This document shows positions 16,435 through 24,277 of a stretch of 64,000 nucleotides of DNA, piece by piece. The position numbers and the translations under genes were made by a program. Origin of the DNA: Streptomyces sp. SirexAA-E (lineage in GTDB: Bacteria > Actinomycetota > Actinomycetes > Streptomycetales > Streptomycetaceae); the NCBI RefSeq assembly GCF_000177195.2, contig NC_015953.1, positions 4,278,001 through 4,342,000 of the forward strand, given 5' to 3'. The notes beneath the pieces are model-generated. The model was given only the letters and a program-made list of their open reading frames with translations. It did not search any database and was not told where the DNA came from. Position 1 is the first letter of the stretch. Each line of letters starts with the position of its first letter.

Positions 16435-17634
16435 GTGACCGAGAAGGCCGACCTTCAGCCCATCCTCGACCGCGCCGCCGAAGGCGGGCGGATCACGCCG
16501 CAGGAGGCGCTCGACCTGTACCGGTCGGCTCCGCTGCACGCGCTGGGGGCCGCCGCCGACGCCGTACGCCGCCGCCGCTACGCCGGCACGGAGCACATCG
16601 CGACGTACATCATCGAGCGCAACATCAACTACACCAACGTGTGCGTCACGGCCTGCAAGTTCTGCGCCTTCTACGCCGCGCCGAAGGACACCGCCAAGGG
16701 CTGGTCCCGCGACCTCGACGACATCCTGCGCCGCTGCGCGGAGACCGTCGAACTCGGCGGTACGCAGATCATGTTCCAGGGCGGCCACCACCCGGACTAC
16801 GGCGTCGAGTACTACGAGGAGCACTTCTCCGCGATCAAGAAGGCGTTCCCGCAGCTGGTCATCCACTCGCTGGGCGCCTCCGAGATCGAGCACATGGCCC
16901 GGATCTCCGGGGTCACGGCCGAGGAGGCCATCACGCGGATCCACGCCGCCGGCCTCGACTCCTTCGCCGGTGCCGGCGCCGAACTCCTGCCGGCCCGGCC
17001 GCGCAAGGCGATCGCCCCGCTCAAGGAGTCCGGCGAGCGCTGGCTGGAGATCATGGAGATCGCGCACGGCCTCGGGGTCGAGTCCACCGCGACCATGCTG
17101 ATGGGCACCGGCGAGACCAACGCCGAGCGCATCGAGCACCTGCGGATGATCCGCGACGTCCAGGACCGCACGGGCGGCTTCCGCGCCTTCATCCCGTACA
17201 CCTACCAGCCGGAGAACAACAAGCTGAAGGGGCAGACGCAGGCCACGCTCTTCGAGTACCTGCGGATGATCGCCATCGCCCGGATCTTCCTCGACAACGT
17301 CGCCCACATCCAGGGCTCCTGGCTGACCACCGGCAAGGAGGTCGGCCAGCTGTCGCTGCACTACGGCGCGGACGACCTCGGCTCGATCATGCTGGAGGAG
17401 AACGTCGTCTCCTCGGCCGGTGCCAAGCACCGCTCCAACCGGCTGGAGATCATCGACCTGATCCGCAAGGCGGGGCGCGTCCCCGCCCAGCGCGCCACGA
17501 CGTACGAGCACCTCGTCGTCCACGACGACCCGGCGAACGACCCGGTCGACGAGCGCGTCGTCTCGCACATCTCCTCCACCGCGATCACCGGCGGTACGGC
17601 GCACCCGGAGCTCAAGCTCCTCGACGCCAACTGA
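16435..17634 (+). CDS. mqnC: Cyclic dehypoxanthine futalosine synthase MqnC (radical SAM)
   Basis: 399 residues. MqnC uses a radical SAM reaction to cyclise dehypoxanthine futalosine in the futalosine menaquinone pathway. The [4Fe-4S] motif C-x3-C-x2-C is at Cys70, Cys74 and Cys77 (CVTACKFCAF). The glycine-rich GGTQIMFQGGHHPDYG follows at about 108-123, and the C-terminal block GSWLTTGKEVGQLSLHYGA is typical of the family. GTG 16435 has a GAAAGGTGA site upstream. The amidohydrolase-like gene starts 7 bases after its stop and is probably cotranscribed. Confidence 0.95.
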   Translation: MTEKADLQPILDRAAEGGRITPQEALDLYRSAPLHALGAAADAVRRRRYAGTEHIATYIIERNINYTNVCVTACKFCAFYAAPKDTAKGWSRDLDDILRRCAETVELGGTQIMFQGGHHPDYGVEYYEEHFSAIKKAFPQLVIHSLGASEIEHMARISGVTAEEAITRIHAAGLDSFAGAGAELLPARPRKAIAPLKESGERWLEIMEIAHGLGVESTATMLMGTGETNAERIEHLRMIRDVQDRTGGFRAFIPYTYQPENNKLKGQTQATLFEYLRMIAIARIFLDNVAHIQGSWLTTGKEVGQLSLHYGADDLGSIMLEENVVSSAGAKHRSNRLEIIDLIRKAGRVPAQRATTYEHLVVHDDPANDPVDERVVSHISSTAITGGTAHPELKLLDAN

Positions 17635-17641
17635 CCTGCCG

Positions 17642-18265
17642 GTGCTGACGATCCACGCCGCCGACGCGGTCCTCGGCGCCCCGGACGGGGCGGACTCCGT
17701 GGCCGTGGACGGCGGCGTCGTCGTCGCGGTCGGGCCGTGGACGGACGTCTCCGCGGCCTTCCCCACGGCCCGGGTGCGGCGCTGGCCGGGGCTGGTCGCC
17801 CGGGGCCTGGTGAACGTCACCGCGCGGGAACTGCTGGAGGAGACCTACCACCCGGACCCGCGCGAGGCCGACGCGCTCGGCACCCGACCGCTGTCCGGCG
17901 AGGCGGTCACCGCGCTCGCCATGGACGACGCCCGCTGGGGCGCCAGCGCCCGGCGCGGCCTCCAGCGGATGCTGCGGCACGGCACGACCGCCGTCGCCGG
18001 GACGTTCACCCGCCCCGGGGTGCGTACCGCCGTCACCCGCTCGGGCCTGCGCCTCCTGCCGCCGACGTCCGGCGACGCGGCGCCCCCGGCCTCCCTGGAC
18101 CCACTGGCGGGCACCGCCCGCCCGGTCGGGCCGCCGCCGGGGGCCGGAGACCCGGCGGACCTGGCCGTCTTCGACGTACGGGACGCGGGGGAGCTGGCCG
18201 CGCGGGGCGCGGGGAGCTGCGTCGCCACGGTACTGGGCGGGCGGCTGCTCTTCCGGGCGAGCTGA
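17642..18265 (+). CDS. Short amidohydrolase-like protein lacking metal ligands, coupled to mqnC
   Basis: 207 residues, about half the normal length of an amidohydrolase or imidazolonepropionase. It keeps the N-terminal beta-sandwich (GGVVVAVGPW), a central L-x-H-G-T-T-A-V element and the C-terminal GDPADLAVFDV/ATVLGGRLLF block. The usual metal-binding H-x-H after P-G-L-V is replaced by ARG, and most of the barrel is missing. It is therefore unlikely to be a metal-dependent hydrolase. Its 7-base spacing behind mqnC suggests an accessory or structural role in the futalosine pathway, which is inference. Left of the 22-bp repeat it is the last syntenic gene before the island-like segment. Confidence 0.75.
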   Translation: MLTIHAADAVLGAPDGADSVAVDGGVVVAVGPWTDVSAAFPTARVRRWPGLVARGLVNVTARELLEETYHPDPREADALGTRPLSGEAVTALAMDDARWGASARRGLQRMLRHGTTAVAGTFTRPGVRTAVTRSGLRLLPPTSGDAAPPASLDPLAGTARPVGPPPGAGDPADLAVFDVRDAGELAARGAGSCVATVLGGRLLFRAS

Positions 18266-18274
18266 GGGCACGGT

Positions 18275-18296
18275 CCGGGTCTCACGGCACCGACGG
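18275..18296. repeat. Left copy of 22-bp direct repeat bounding the TIR-NB-ARC segment
   Basis: These 22 bases, starting CCGGGTCTCACGG, are identical to 21691-21712 in the same orientation. The right copy overlaps the last codons and stop of the DUF3152 gene; the left copy is in non-coding DNA 9 bases after the previous gene. The layout resembles attachment-site or target duplications of an integrated segment. Confidence 0.7.
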
Positions 18297-18428
18297 ACGC
18301 GAACAGCGCGCACACCCCCCGGCGCTCCATGGACATCAGCTGGTCGTCCGTGGGGGCGACGCGGATCCGGGACAGCGCCCAGTCCCACAGTGCCCGCCCG
18401 GGGCCGCGTGGCCTGCCTCCTTGAGGCG

Positions 18429-21329
18429 TCACCGTCGCTTGCGGCCGAAGCGGCGCTTGCCCTTGCTCGCCTTCCGTCCCATCAGCTGTTCGGCCTCGTG
18501 TCTCCTGCCCATCGCCCTCAGCGACGCAGCGAGGTTCCTCGTGATCTGCGTGGTGTCAGGGTGATGCACACCGTGGACGCGTAGGAAGCGGGCGCGTGCG
18601 TCCTGCAGGAGTTCGACAGCCTCCGGGTACAGGCGGAGGGAGTGCAGGATGACAGCCACGCTGTTGAACGACACGAGGGTGTCGGGGTGGTCCTCGCCGA
18701 GGACCCGGCGGCGGCGGGCGAGTGTGTCCTCGTGCATGCGGCGGGCTTCCGCGGACTCGCCCAGGGCGTGCAGGGTGGTGGCGAGGTTGCCGGCGGAGCT
18801 GAGGGTGTCGGGGTGGTCCTCGCCGAGGATCCGGCGGCGGCGGGCGAGCGCGTCCTGCTCCATGGGGCGGGCCTCCGCATACTCCCCCAAGGCGTACAGG
18901 ACGCTTGCGACGTTGCCGACGGAGTTGACGGTGTCGGGGTGGTCCTCGCCGAGGATCCGGCGGCGGCGGGCGAGTGTGTCCTCGTGCATGCGGCGGGCTT
19001 CCGCGGACTCGCCCAGGGCGTGCAGGGTGGTGGCGAGGTTGCTGGCGGAGTTGAGGGTGTCGGGGTGGTCCTCGCCCAGGACCCGGCGGCGGCGGGCGAG
19101 TGTGTCCTCGTGCATGCGGCGGGCTTCCGCGGACTCGCCCAGGGCGTGCAGGGTGCTGGCGAGGTTGCCGGCGGAGCTGAGGGTGTCGGGGTGGTCCTCA
19201 CCCAGGACCCGGCGGCGGCGGGCGAGCGCGTCCTCCTGCATGGGGCGGGCCTCCGCGTACTTGCCCAACTCGCCGAGAGCGGAAGCGAGGTTGCTGGCGG
19301 AGTTGAGGGTGTCGGGGTGGTCCTCGCCGAGGACCCGGCGGCGACGGACGAGCGCGTCCTCGTGCAGGCGATGGGCCTTCGCGGGTTCTCCCGCGTAACT
19401 CAGGGCAGTCCCGGCGTCGTTGGCGGAGTGCAGTGTGTCGGGATGGTCTTCGCCCAGCACCCGGCGGCGACGGACGAAGGTGTCCTCGATGATGGGGCGG
19501 GCCGTGGCGTAGTCGCCGAGGTCGACGCTCGCGTGCCCGAGGTACTGCGCACAGGTGAGGGTGTCGGGGTGATTCGGCCCCAGGTCCGTGTTCCACGACC
19601 GGTGCAGTGCCTGGGCGAGGCCGTGGGCGGCGCGCGGGAGGCCGCTGCGGATGAGGAAGTGAGTGGCATGCAGAAGTATCGCCCGTAGGCCGGGTTGGCC
19701 GGTGACGGCGGTGGTGACGTGAGGCGTGGCGAGATGGGCGGTGAGGGAGGCCCACGCCGGCCAGTCGGCCGGGGACTGCGGGTCGCCGGGGTCGACCGCG
19801 GCCAGGACGGTGGTGACGTCGTCGCCGATCGCCGCGGCCTGTTCGGGACTGGGCTGCGTGCGGAGGATGGCCTGGGTGAGGCGGTGGATCTGGAAGGTGT
19901 CGAAGTCGGTGCGGGCCAGTCCGAAGCGGCCGAGATGCTGGAGGGCGTTGCGCAGCCACATCGGGTCGTCCGGGTCGCCGGGAATGGTGGTCAGGCGGGG
20001 ACGGACTGTTTCCAGCCAGGCGGTCGGGATGGGGTCGGGGCCGAGGAAGGCACCCAGGCGGAGCAGGGCGGTGGCATCGGGATGGCCGTCGTCCGTGAGG
20101 CGGGTGGCGGCGATGATGACCGTCGCGGCCAGGGGCGCGGGGTAGTCGCGGACGTCGCTCTCCTGCAGGAGGAGTTCGGTGTTGGTGGTCAGGAGCCGGC
20201 GGTATCGATCCAGGGACATGCCACTGCGCAGGACTCCTGCGGCTTGGGCGAGGGCGAGGGGGAGGTCGCCCAGATCCAGCGCCAGGAGGTCTGCCTGTTC
20301 CGGGGTGATGCCCGGGATACGACTCTTGAGGTAGGCCTGGGAGTCGGGGCGGGTGAACACGTCCAGGTCGCTCTGATGGGCGATCCCGTGCCAGTCGGGG
20401 TTGCGGGAGGTGATCAGGACGTGGCCGGGGCCCTCGGGCAGCCAGGGCTCGATCTGGTCGGGCTGGTCGGCGTTGTCGAGAACGAGTAGCCAGCGGTGCC
20501 GCGTCCGCAGATGCTGGAGAAGGGCGTGGGCGTTGGCCTCGGAGCCGGCATCGGACTTGGCGATGCCCAGACGATCGGCGAGTTCGGTGTAACGGACGGG
20601 CAGTTGGTCGGCCTGCTCGGCATCGATCCACCACACGAGGTCGTACTGGCTGGCGAATCGGTGGGCGTACTCCAAGGCGATCTGGGTCTTTCCGATCCCG
20701 CCCATCCCGTGGAGGGCCTGGACCACGGCTTGATGTCCGCCGGACAGCCCGGCCCGGAGCTGGACCATTTCGTCCTCGCGGCCGGAGAAGTCGGGATTGC
20801 GGCGGCGGACGCTCCACACCTCGGGCAGGCCGACGCTGCTGGGCAGCCTGGGGCGTTGGGGGTCAGGCACCGTATCCGCGTCAGGTGATGCGGCGCCGGG
20901 GAAGGCGACCGGACCAGCGGGGGGAACCGGTCCGTGGACGGCTTCGAGGAGAGCGGCGGTGGCGGCGGGCTCGTCGAGCCCGTGGAGACCCTTGTACAGC
21001 CTGTTCCGCAGGAGGGCCGGGATGTCGTCGTCGGTCAGGGCTTCGATCGCTACGGGCACGAGTCGTCCCCGCATGGCCACGGTGGCCGACCACTCGTCCC
21101 CGCTCCAGCGCTCGGCGGCGAAGTACCTCTTGGAGAACACGGCCACCACCGCGTCGGCCCTCTGGAGGGCGAGGCTCATCTTCTGGACGAAGTCGTCCCC
21201 GGTCTGCCAGTCCCACCGGTCCAGCTCGACCTGGTGCCCGGCCCGCTTGAGCTGCCAGCCGACCCATTCCGCCCAGGCCTGGTCAGGGCCCGCGTAGCTG
21301 ACGAAGAACCGTCGCGTGGTGTCGGTCAC
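18429..21329 (-). CDS. TIR-NB-ARC-TPR STAND protein (bacterial NLR-like)
   Basis: 966 residues. The N-terminal TIR domain (about 5-125) begins with RRFFVSYAGPDQAWAEW and keeps a W-x4-E-type element (ERWSGDEWSATVA) where the catalytic glutamate of NAD-cleaving TIRs is found. An NB-ARC ATPase follows, with the P-loop in GMGGIGKTQIALEY near 210 and LLVLDNAD as Walker B. The last 350 residues are at least eight 42-residue TPR units of the G-E-D-H-P-D-T type. GTG 21329 is preferred (GGAGG 6 bases upstream). The architecture suits an oligomerising sensor that triggers NAD loss, a layout used in antiphage defence, or a regulator of the Streptomyces FxSxx-COOH type. Function here is unproven. It sits alone between 22-bp direct repeats. 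Confidence 0.88.
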   Translation of the reverse strand: MTDTTRRFFVSYAGPDQAWAEWVGWQLKRAGHQVELDRWDWQTGDDFVQKMSLALQRADAVVAVFSKRYFAAERWSGDEWSATVAMRGRLVPVAIEALTDDDIPALLRNRLYKGLHGLDEPAATAALLEAVHGPVPPAGPVAFPGAASPDADTVPDPQRPRLPSSVGLPEVWSVRRRNPDFSGREDEMVQLRAGLSGGHQAVVQALHGMGGIGKTQIALEYAHRFASQYDLVWWIDAEQADQLPVRYTELADRLGIAKSDAGSEANAHALLQHLRTRHRWLLVLDNADQPDQIEPWLPEGPGHVLITSRNPDWHGIAHQSDLDVFTRPDSQAYLKSRIPGITPEQADLLALDLGDLPLALAQAAGVLRSGMSLDRYRRLLTTNTELLLQESDVRDYPAPLAATVIIAATRLTDDGHPDATALLRLGAFLGPDPIPTAWLETVRPRLTTIPGDPDDPMWLRNALQHLGRFGLARTDFDTFQIHRLTQAILRTQPSPEQAAAIGDDVTTVLAAVDPGDPQSPADWPAWASLTAHLATPHVTTAVTGQPGLRAILLHATHFLIRSGLPRAAHGLAQALHRSWNTDLGPNHPDTLTCAQYLGHASVDLGDYATARPIIEDTFVRRRRVLGEDHPDTLHSANDAGTALSYAGEPAKAHRLHEDALVRRRRVLGEDHPDTLNSASNLASALGELGKYAEARPMQEDALARRRRVLGEDHPDTLSSAGNLASTLHALGESAEARRMHEDTLARRRRVLGEDHPDTLNSASNLATTLHALGESAEARRMHEDTLARRRRILGEDHPDTVNSVGNVASVLYALGEYAEARPMEQDALARRRRILGEDHPDTLSSAGNLATTLHALGESAEARRMHEDTLARRRRVLGEDHPDTLVSFNSVAVILHSLRLYPEAVELLQDARARFLRVHGVHHPDTTQITRNLAASLRAMGRRHEAEQLMGRKASKGKRRFGRKRR
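18555..19572 (-). repeat. Tandem 126-bp repeats encoding TPR units
   Basis: The anchor GTCGGGGTGG (codons of H-P-D-T on the minus strand) or its close variant recurs at 18681, 18807, 18933, 19059, 19185, 19311, 19437 and 19563, always 126 bases apart. Neighbouring units are nearly identical at the DNA level (for example those around 18690, 18960 and 19080), including silent positions. This indicates recent duplication or gene conversion, so copy number is likely to vary between strains. Confidence 0.9.
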
Positions 21330-21561
21330 CTGTGCCCTCCGAATGCCTTGGCGCTTCTTGCACGGACCTCGGGCCATGATCTCGCGTACGGCGCGAAGCA
21401 GGGTGGAGAACGACAAGATCCCGTCGGCAACACGAGGACCGCCTCGGTACGTACGAGGCACGCGTCCGACGCCTGCGGCCCCACGCCGAGCCGACGCGTC
21501 GATCGAACACCGCCGTGCGGACCTCGCGGGGGGCAGCGACATCCCGTCCGCTCACGCAAAA

Positions 21562-21586
21562 GGCCCCGGACGAGGAGTCCGAGGCC
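21562..21586 (-). terminator. Terminator downstream of the tRNA remnant
   Basis: Arms 21562-21571 and 21577-21586 pair over 10 positions with one mismatch. On the minus strand the stem is followed by TTTTGCG. A T-tailed hairpin of this form is typical behind Streptomyces tRNA genes, and it lies about 50 bases beyond the tRNA-like 3' end. Confidence 0.6.
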
Positions 21587-21636
21587 GAGTGGAGCCCATC
21601 CCGGAGGAAGGATCTCAGGGCAGGACCGCACCGAGC

Positions 21637-21660
21637 TGTGCCCCGGCAGGATACGAACCC
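21637..21660 (-). pseudogene. tRNA 3'-end remnant (T-arm and acceptor strand)
   Basis: On the minus strand GGGTTCGTATCCTGCCGGGG followed by CAC resembles the T-arm and 3' acceptor of a tRNA of the GGTTCGAATCCTGC type. The invariant A of the T-loop is replaced by T. The 5' side of the T-stem does not pair fully, and no D-arm or anticodon arm fits upstream within 75 bases. It is read as a fragment left by tRNA-directed integration, not a working tRNA. Confidence 0.45.
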
Positions 21661-21690
21661 GTGGAACCCGCTTCGGGGGAGCGGTGCTCG

Positions 21691-21712
21691 CCGGGTCTCA
21701 CGGCACCGACGG
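21691..21712. repeat. Right copy of 22-bp direct repeat bounding the TIR-NB-ARC segment
   Basis: Identical in sequence and orientation to 18275-18296, 3.4 kb away. It contains the stop codon and last codons (S-V-P) of the DUF3152 gene, as expected if an element integrated at the end of that gene and restored it. Confidence 0.7.
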
Positions 21713-22621
21713 GCCTCCCAGGTAGGTGCCGTCCGCGGTGTACGGCCAGGCGTTGGACGTGCAGCCCTTCAGGCCCTTGATCTGCTGCATCATCGCGGGG
21801 GCGGGCCTGCCCGGGCCCGGGCACGTCTCGTGGCCGTGGCCCAGCCAGTGGCCGACCTCGTGGTTGATGATCAGGGCCCGGTACTCGGCGGCGGTGCCGT
21901 CGAACGTCGGTGACCCCAGCAGCCAGCGGCGGAGGTTGACCATGACGTTCTCCCCGCCACGGCAGTTCACCTCGCCGCCGGTGTCCAGGTCGTACTGCCC
22001 GCAGAGCTTGTCGGTGGTCGCGGGGGTGCCGATGCGTATCACCAGTCCGGCGGAGCCGTCGGCGACCTGGCGGAAGGAGCGGGTCCCGCCCTCGTTCCAG
22101 CCGCGCGGATCGGCGAGTATCGCGGCCACGTCCTCGGCCGCGCTGTCCGGGTCCACCCCGATCCCGTCCTCGACCTCGACACGGTAGGGATCGCCCTTGC
22201 CGGAGGAGGAGATCCCGGCGCGGGCCACGGTGAAGGTGCCGGACCCCGACTCCGGTACCGAGTCCGGGTCCACCGTCTTCTCGGTGCTCGGGGACGCCTC
22301 GGGGGACTGCGTGACCTCGGGGCTCGGCGACGCGTCGGGGGAGGAGGGCGCCGGCGACGTGGGGCCGGTGGGCGTGCGGTCGGCGGCGAGGGCGTCGTCG
22401 TCGTGCTGCCACGGAGGGTCGACGAAGAGGAACGCGGCGACCGCGCCGACCGCGACGACCGTCCCCGTCAGCACCGCGCGGCGTCTCTGCCGGCGTCTTC
22501 GGCGCTCCTGGGACCGCTTCCGGCTCTGCGTGCGCGGGAGCCGCGGGCCGGAAGCAGCCGTCCCCGGGCCTCGCCGGGAACCGGCGGAGTTCCGTATTCG
22601 ACGTGCGTTTTCACTGTGCAT
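21698..22621 (-). CDS. DUF3152 membrane-anchored zinc metalloprotease-like protein
   Basis: 307 residues. A very basic cytoplasmic N-terminus (about 25 Arg/Lys in the first 50) precedes one membrane anchor at about 50-66 (VLTGTVVAVGAVAAFLFV). A Pro/Ser/Thr/Glu-rich spacer reaches about 120. The external domain has the metzincin-like motif HEVGHWLGHGH (H-E-x-x-H-x-x-G-x-x-H) near 255-265 and two disulfide-capable cysteine pairs (KLCGQY, VNCRGG, ETCPGP, KGCTSN). These are the features of the actinobacterial DUF3152 family; the substrate is unknown. ATG 22621 has no strong ribosome site, so the exact start is uncertain. Its stop codon lies inside the right 22-bp repeat. Confidence 0.85.
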   Translation of the reverse strand: MHSENARRIRNSAGSRRGPGTAASGPRLPRTQSRKRSQERRRRRQRRRAVLTGTVVAVGAVAAFLFVDPPWQHDDDALAADRTPTGPTSPAPSSPDASPSPEVTQSPEASPSTEKTVDPDSVPESGSGTFTVARAGISSSGKGDPYRVEVEDGIGVDPDSAAEDVAAILADPRGWNEGGTRSFRQVADGSAGLVIRIGTPATTDKLCGQYDLDTGGEVNCRGGENVMVNLRRWLLGSPTFDGTAAEYRALIINHEVGHWLGHGHETCPGPGRPAPAMMQQIKGLKGCTSNAWPYTADGTYLGGPSVP

Positions 22622-22948
22622 GTTCTGGTGAGTATCCGTGGTCTCGATGTGGTCGTCCAGAGTTGATCTTCAGCTCCGGGCGCTGTCCTGCCGCGTCGGG
22701 GCCGGGTGCTCGTCCGCCTGCCGCACCACCTCCGGCCCCCTGTCTACCGGTGAGATGTAAGGGAGTTGTCGGGGGCAGGGGGGAGCCGGGAGCGTTGCCC
22801 GCGTCCGGGACTCGGTGTCCACGCTCCGCCCCTCGCCGGCTTTCGGGGACCTCCCCGCTCCCCTCTATGAGTGCCGTGGGGGCCGAATGGTTCGGGACGC
22901 ACCCACACCGCCCGGGGCGGTCGCCGGGCAGGCTGCTTGAATGGGAGG
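22622..22948. other. Divergent intergenic region between DUF3152 gene and menG
   Basis: The 327 bases hold no supported gene. They must contain the promoters of both flanking genes. I find no convincing TANNNT box with a matching -35. The stretch just before menG (TTGAATGGGAGG) ends in a GGGAGG ribosome-site-like run directly abutting the GTG. Confidence 0.4.
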
Positions 22949-23641
22949 GTGACCCGAGCATCCCTGGAAAAGCAGCCGCACGAAGTCGCCTCGATGTTCG
23001 ACGACGTGGCGGCGAACTACGACCTGACCAACGATGTGATCTCCCTCGGGCAGGCCAGGCGCTGGCGCAAGGAGGTCGCCAAGGCGGTGGACGCCCGCCC
23101 GGCGCAGAAGATCCTCGACCTGGCGGCGGGTACGGCCACCTCCTCGCAGCCCTTCGCGCGGGCCGGCGCCTACGTGGTGCCCTGCGACTTCTCGATCGGC
23201 ATGCTCCGGGTCGGCAAGCGGCGCCACCCCTGGATGCCGTTCACGGCGGGGGACGGCACGAAGCTCCCGTTCAAGGACGAGACCTTCGACGCGGTCACCA
23301 TCTCCTTCGGGCTGCGCAACATCCAGGACACCGACCAGGCGCTGCGCGAGCTGTACCGGGTGACGAAGCCCGGCGGCCGGGTCGTGATCTGCGAGTTCTC
23401 CCAGCCGACCTGGGCGCCGTTCCGCCGGGTCTACACCGAGTACCTGATGCGCGCGCTGCCGCCGGTCGCCCGCACGGTGTGCAGCAACCCGGACGCGTAC
23501 GTCTACCTCGCCGAGTCCATCCGCGCCTGGCCCGACCAGGCGGGCCTGGCCGGGCTGATGCGGAAGGCGGGCTGGTCGAAGGTCGCCTGGCGCGACCTCA
23601 CCGGCGGGGTCGTCGCCCTGCACCGGGGTGTCCGCGCCTGA
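22949..23641 (+). CDS. menG: Demethylmenaquinone methyltransferase MenG (UbiE)
   Basis: 230 residues. It transfers a methyl group from SAM to demethylmenaquinone, the last ring step of menaquinone synthesis. The SAM-binding motif I LDLAAGTA is at 56-63. The UbiE signatures FDDVAANYDLTNDVISLG (17-34) and FGLRNIQDTDQALRELYRV (about 119-137) are present. GTG 22949 is chosen because the family's conserved sequence begins a few residues later. The length is right for MenG. It sits in a region with a quinone side-chain-type reductase and the Nuo complex, consistent with respiratory quinone supply. Confidence 0.95.
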   Translation: MTRASLEKQPHEVASMFDDVAANYDLTNDVISLGQARRWRKEVAKAVDARPAQKILDLAAGTATSSQPFARAGAYVVPCDFSIGMLRVGKRRHPWMPFTAGDGTKLPFKDETFDAVTISFGLRNIQDTDQALRELYRVTKPGGRVVICEFSQPTWAPFRRVYTEYLMRALPPVARTVCSNPDAYVYLAESIRAWPDQAGLAGLMRKAGWSKVAWRDLTGGVVALHRGVRA

Positions 23642-23665
23642 CGGAGGCCCCCGGGGCGGGGCCGG

Positions 23666-24181
23666 TCAGAGCGTCAGCCGGAAGCAGTACGCCTCCGCGC
23701 CGGACGGGGTGGTGTACGACTCCGCCTGCCGCATGCCCAGCCGGCGGGTCACCGCCATCGACCGCTCGTTACGGGAGTTGACCATGGCCACGACCTCGGG
23801 CACCCCGGCCGCGCGTGCCCGCTCCAGCGTGGTGCGGGCGGCGGCGGTCGCGTAGCCGCGGCCCCAGGCCGCCCGGGCCAGCCGCCAGCCGATCTCGATC
23901 TCACCGACCGGGCCGAACGACGTGTGCGGCCACGGCTGGGCGCCGGTGAACCCCAGCACCTCGCCGGCGTCGTCCAGCAGGGTCCACAGGCACAGCCCGT
24001 GCTCCGCGTCGTGCCGGCGCTGGCGCGCGGTCAGTTCCTCGTAGACGGAGAGCTCCGCCGGCCGGCCGCCGTGGAACTCCATCACCTCGGGATCGGCGAA
24101 GACCCTGTGCCAGGCCAGGGCGTCCTCGTCGGTGGGGACGCGCAGGTGTACGAGCGGGGCGGCGGGAGGCGCGAGCGACAT
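23666..24181 (-). CDS. GNAT-family N-acetyltransferase
   Basis: 171 residues with the acetyl-CoA-binding core: IGWRLARAAWGRGYATAAAR contains motif A (R-x-x-G-x-G/A) at about 101-120, followed by the ALxxVxxxN-like segment VVAMVNSRNERSMAVTRRLG. It resembles RimJ/RimL-type acetyltransferases that modify protein N-termini or small amines. The substrate is unknown. ATG 24181 has a weak AAGGG site upstream. It converges on menG (25 bases between stops) and diverges from the reductase gene 97 bases away. Confidence 0.9.
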   Translation of the reverse strand: MSLAPPAAPLVHLRVPTDEDALAWHRVFADPEVMEFHGGRPAELSVYEELTARQRRHDAEHGLCLWTLLDDAGEVLGFTGAQPWPHTSFGPVGEIEIGWRLARAAWGRGYATAAARTTLERARAAGVPEVVAMVNSRNERSMAVTRRLGMRQAESYTTPSGAEAYCFRLTL

Positions 24182-24277
24182 CTGGGAGCCCTTCGGAGTC
24201 GGAACGGCAAGCCCCCATAGACTGCACGCGACAGGTGCCGCGCGGCACGCGATTTCGAGTCTTCGGGAGATCCGGAC

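Larger units (their letters stand above)
21330..21697. other. Intergenic region with a tRNA remnant and a terminator
   Basis: No gene is supported in the 368 bases between the TIR-NB-ARC start and the DUF3152 stop. The part nearest the TIR gene should hold its promoter, but I see no clear box. A terminator-like hairpin lies at 21562-21586 and a tRNA 3'-end remnant at 21637-21660, both on the minus strand. The right 22-bp repeat begins at 21691. The layout looks like an integration scar. Confidence 0.5.

Noticed and set aside
15640..17820. Long minus-strand frame opposite the kinase and mqnC
   Set aside because: The translation is low-complexity (Arg, Gly, Val, Asp runs) without a domain, and both plus-strand genes here have clear families.
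18284..18432. A minus-strand peptide (ALWDWALSRIRVAPTDDQL...) beside the left 22-bp repeat
   Set aside because: It reads like a protein fragment and could be a gene remnant inside the repeat-bounded segment, but it continues into antisense of the amidohydrolase-like gene and has no recognisable family, so it is not listed as a feature.
18555..19572. CRISPR-like regularly spaced repeats
   Set aside because: The 126-bp periodicity is in frame inside one gene and encodes TPR units; there are no short repeats with unique spacers and no cas genes.
21637..21711. A complete tRNA gene on the minus strand
   Set aside because: Only the T-arm and 3' acceptor look right. The conserved A of the T-loop is missing, the span is about 67-69 bases, and no D-arm or anticodon arm folds. 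It is reported as a remnant.
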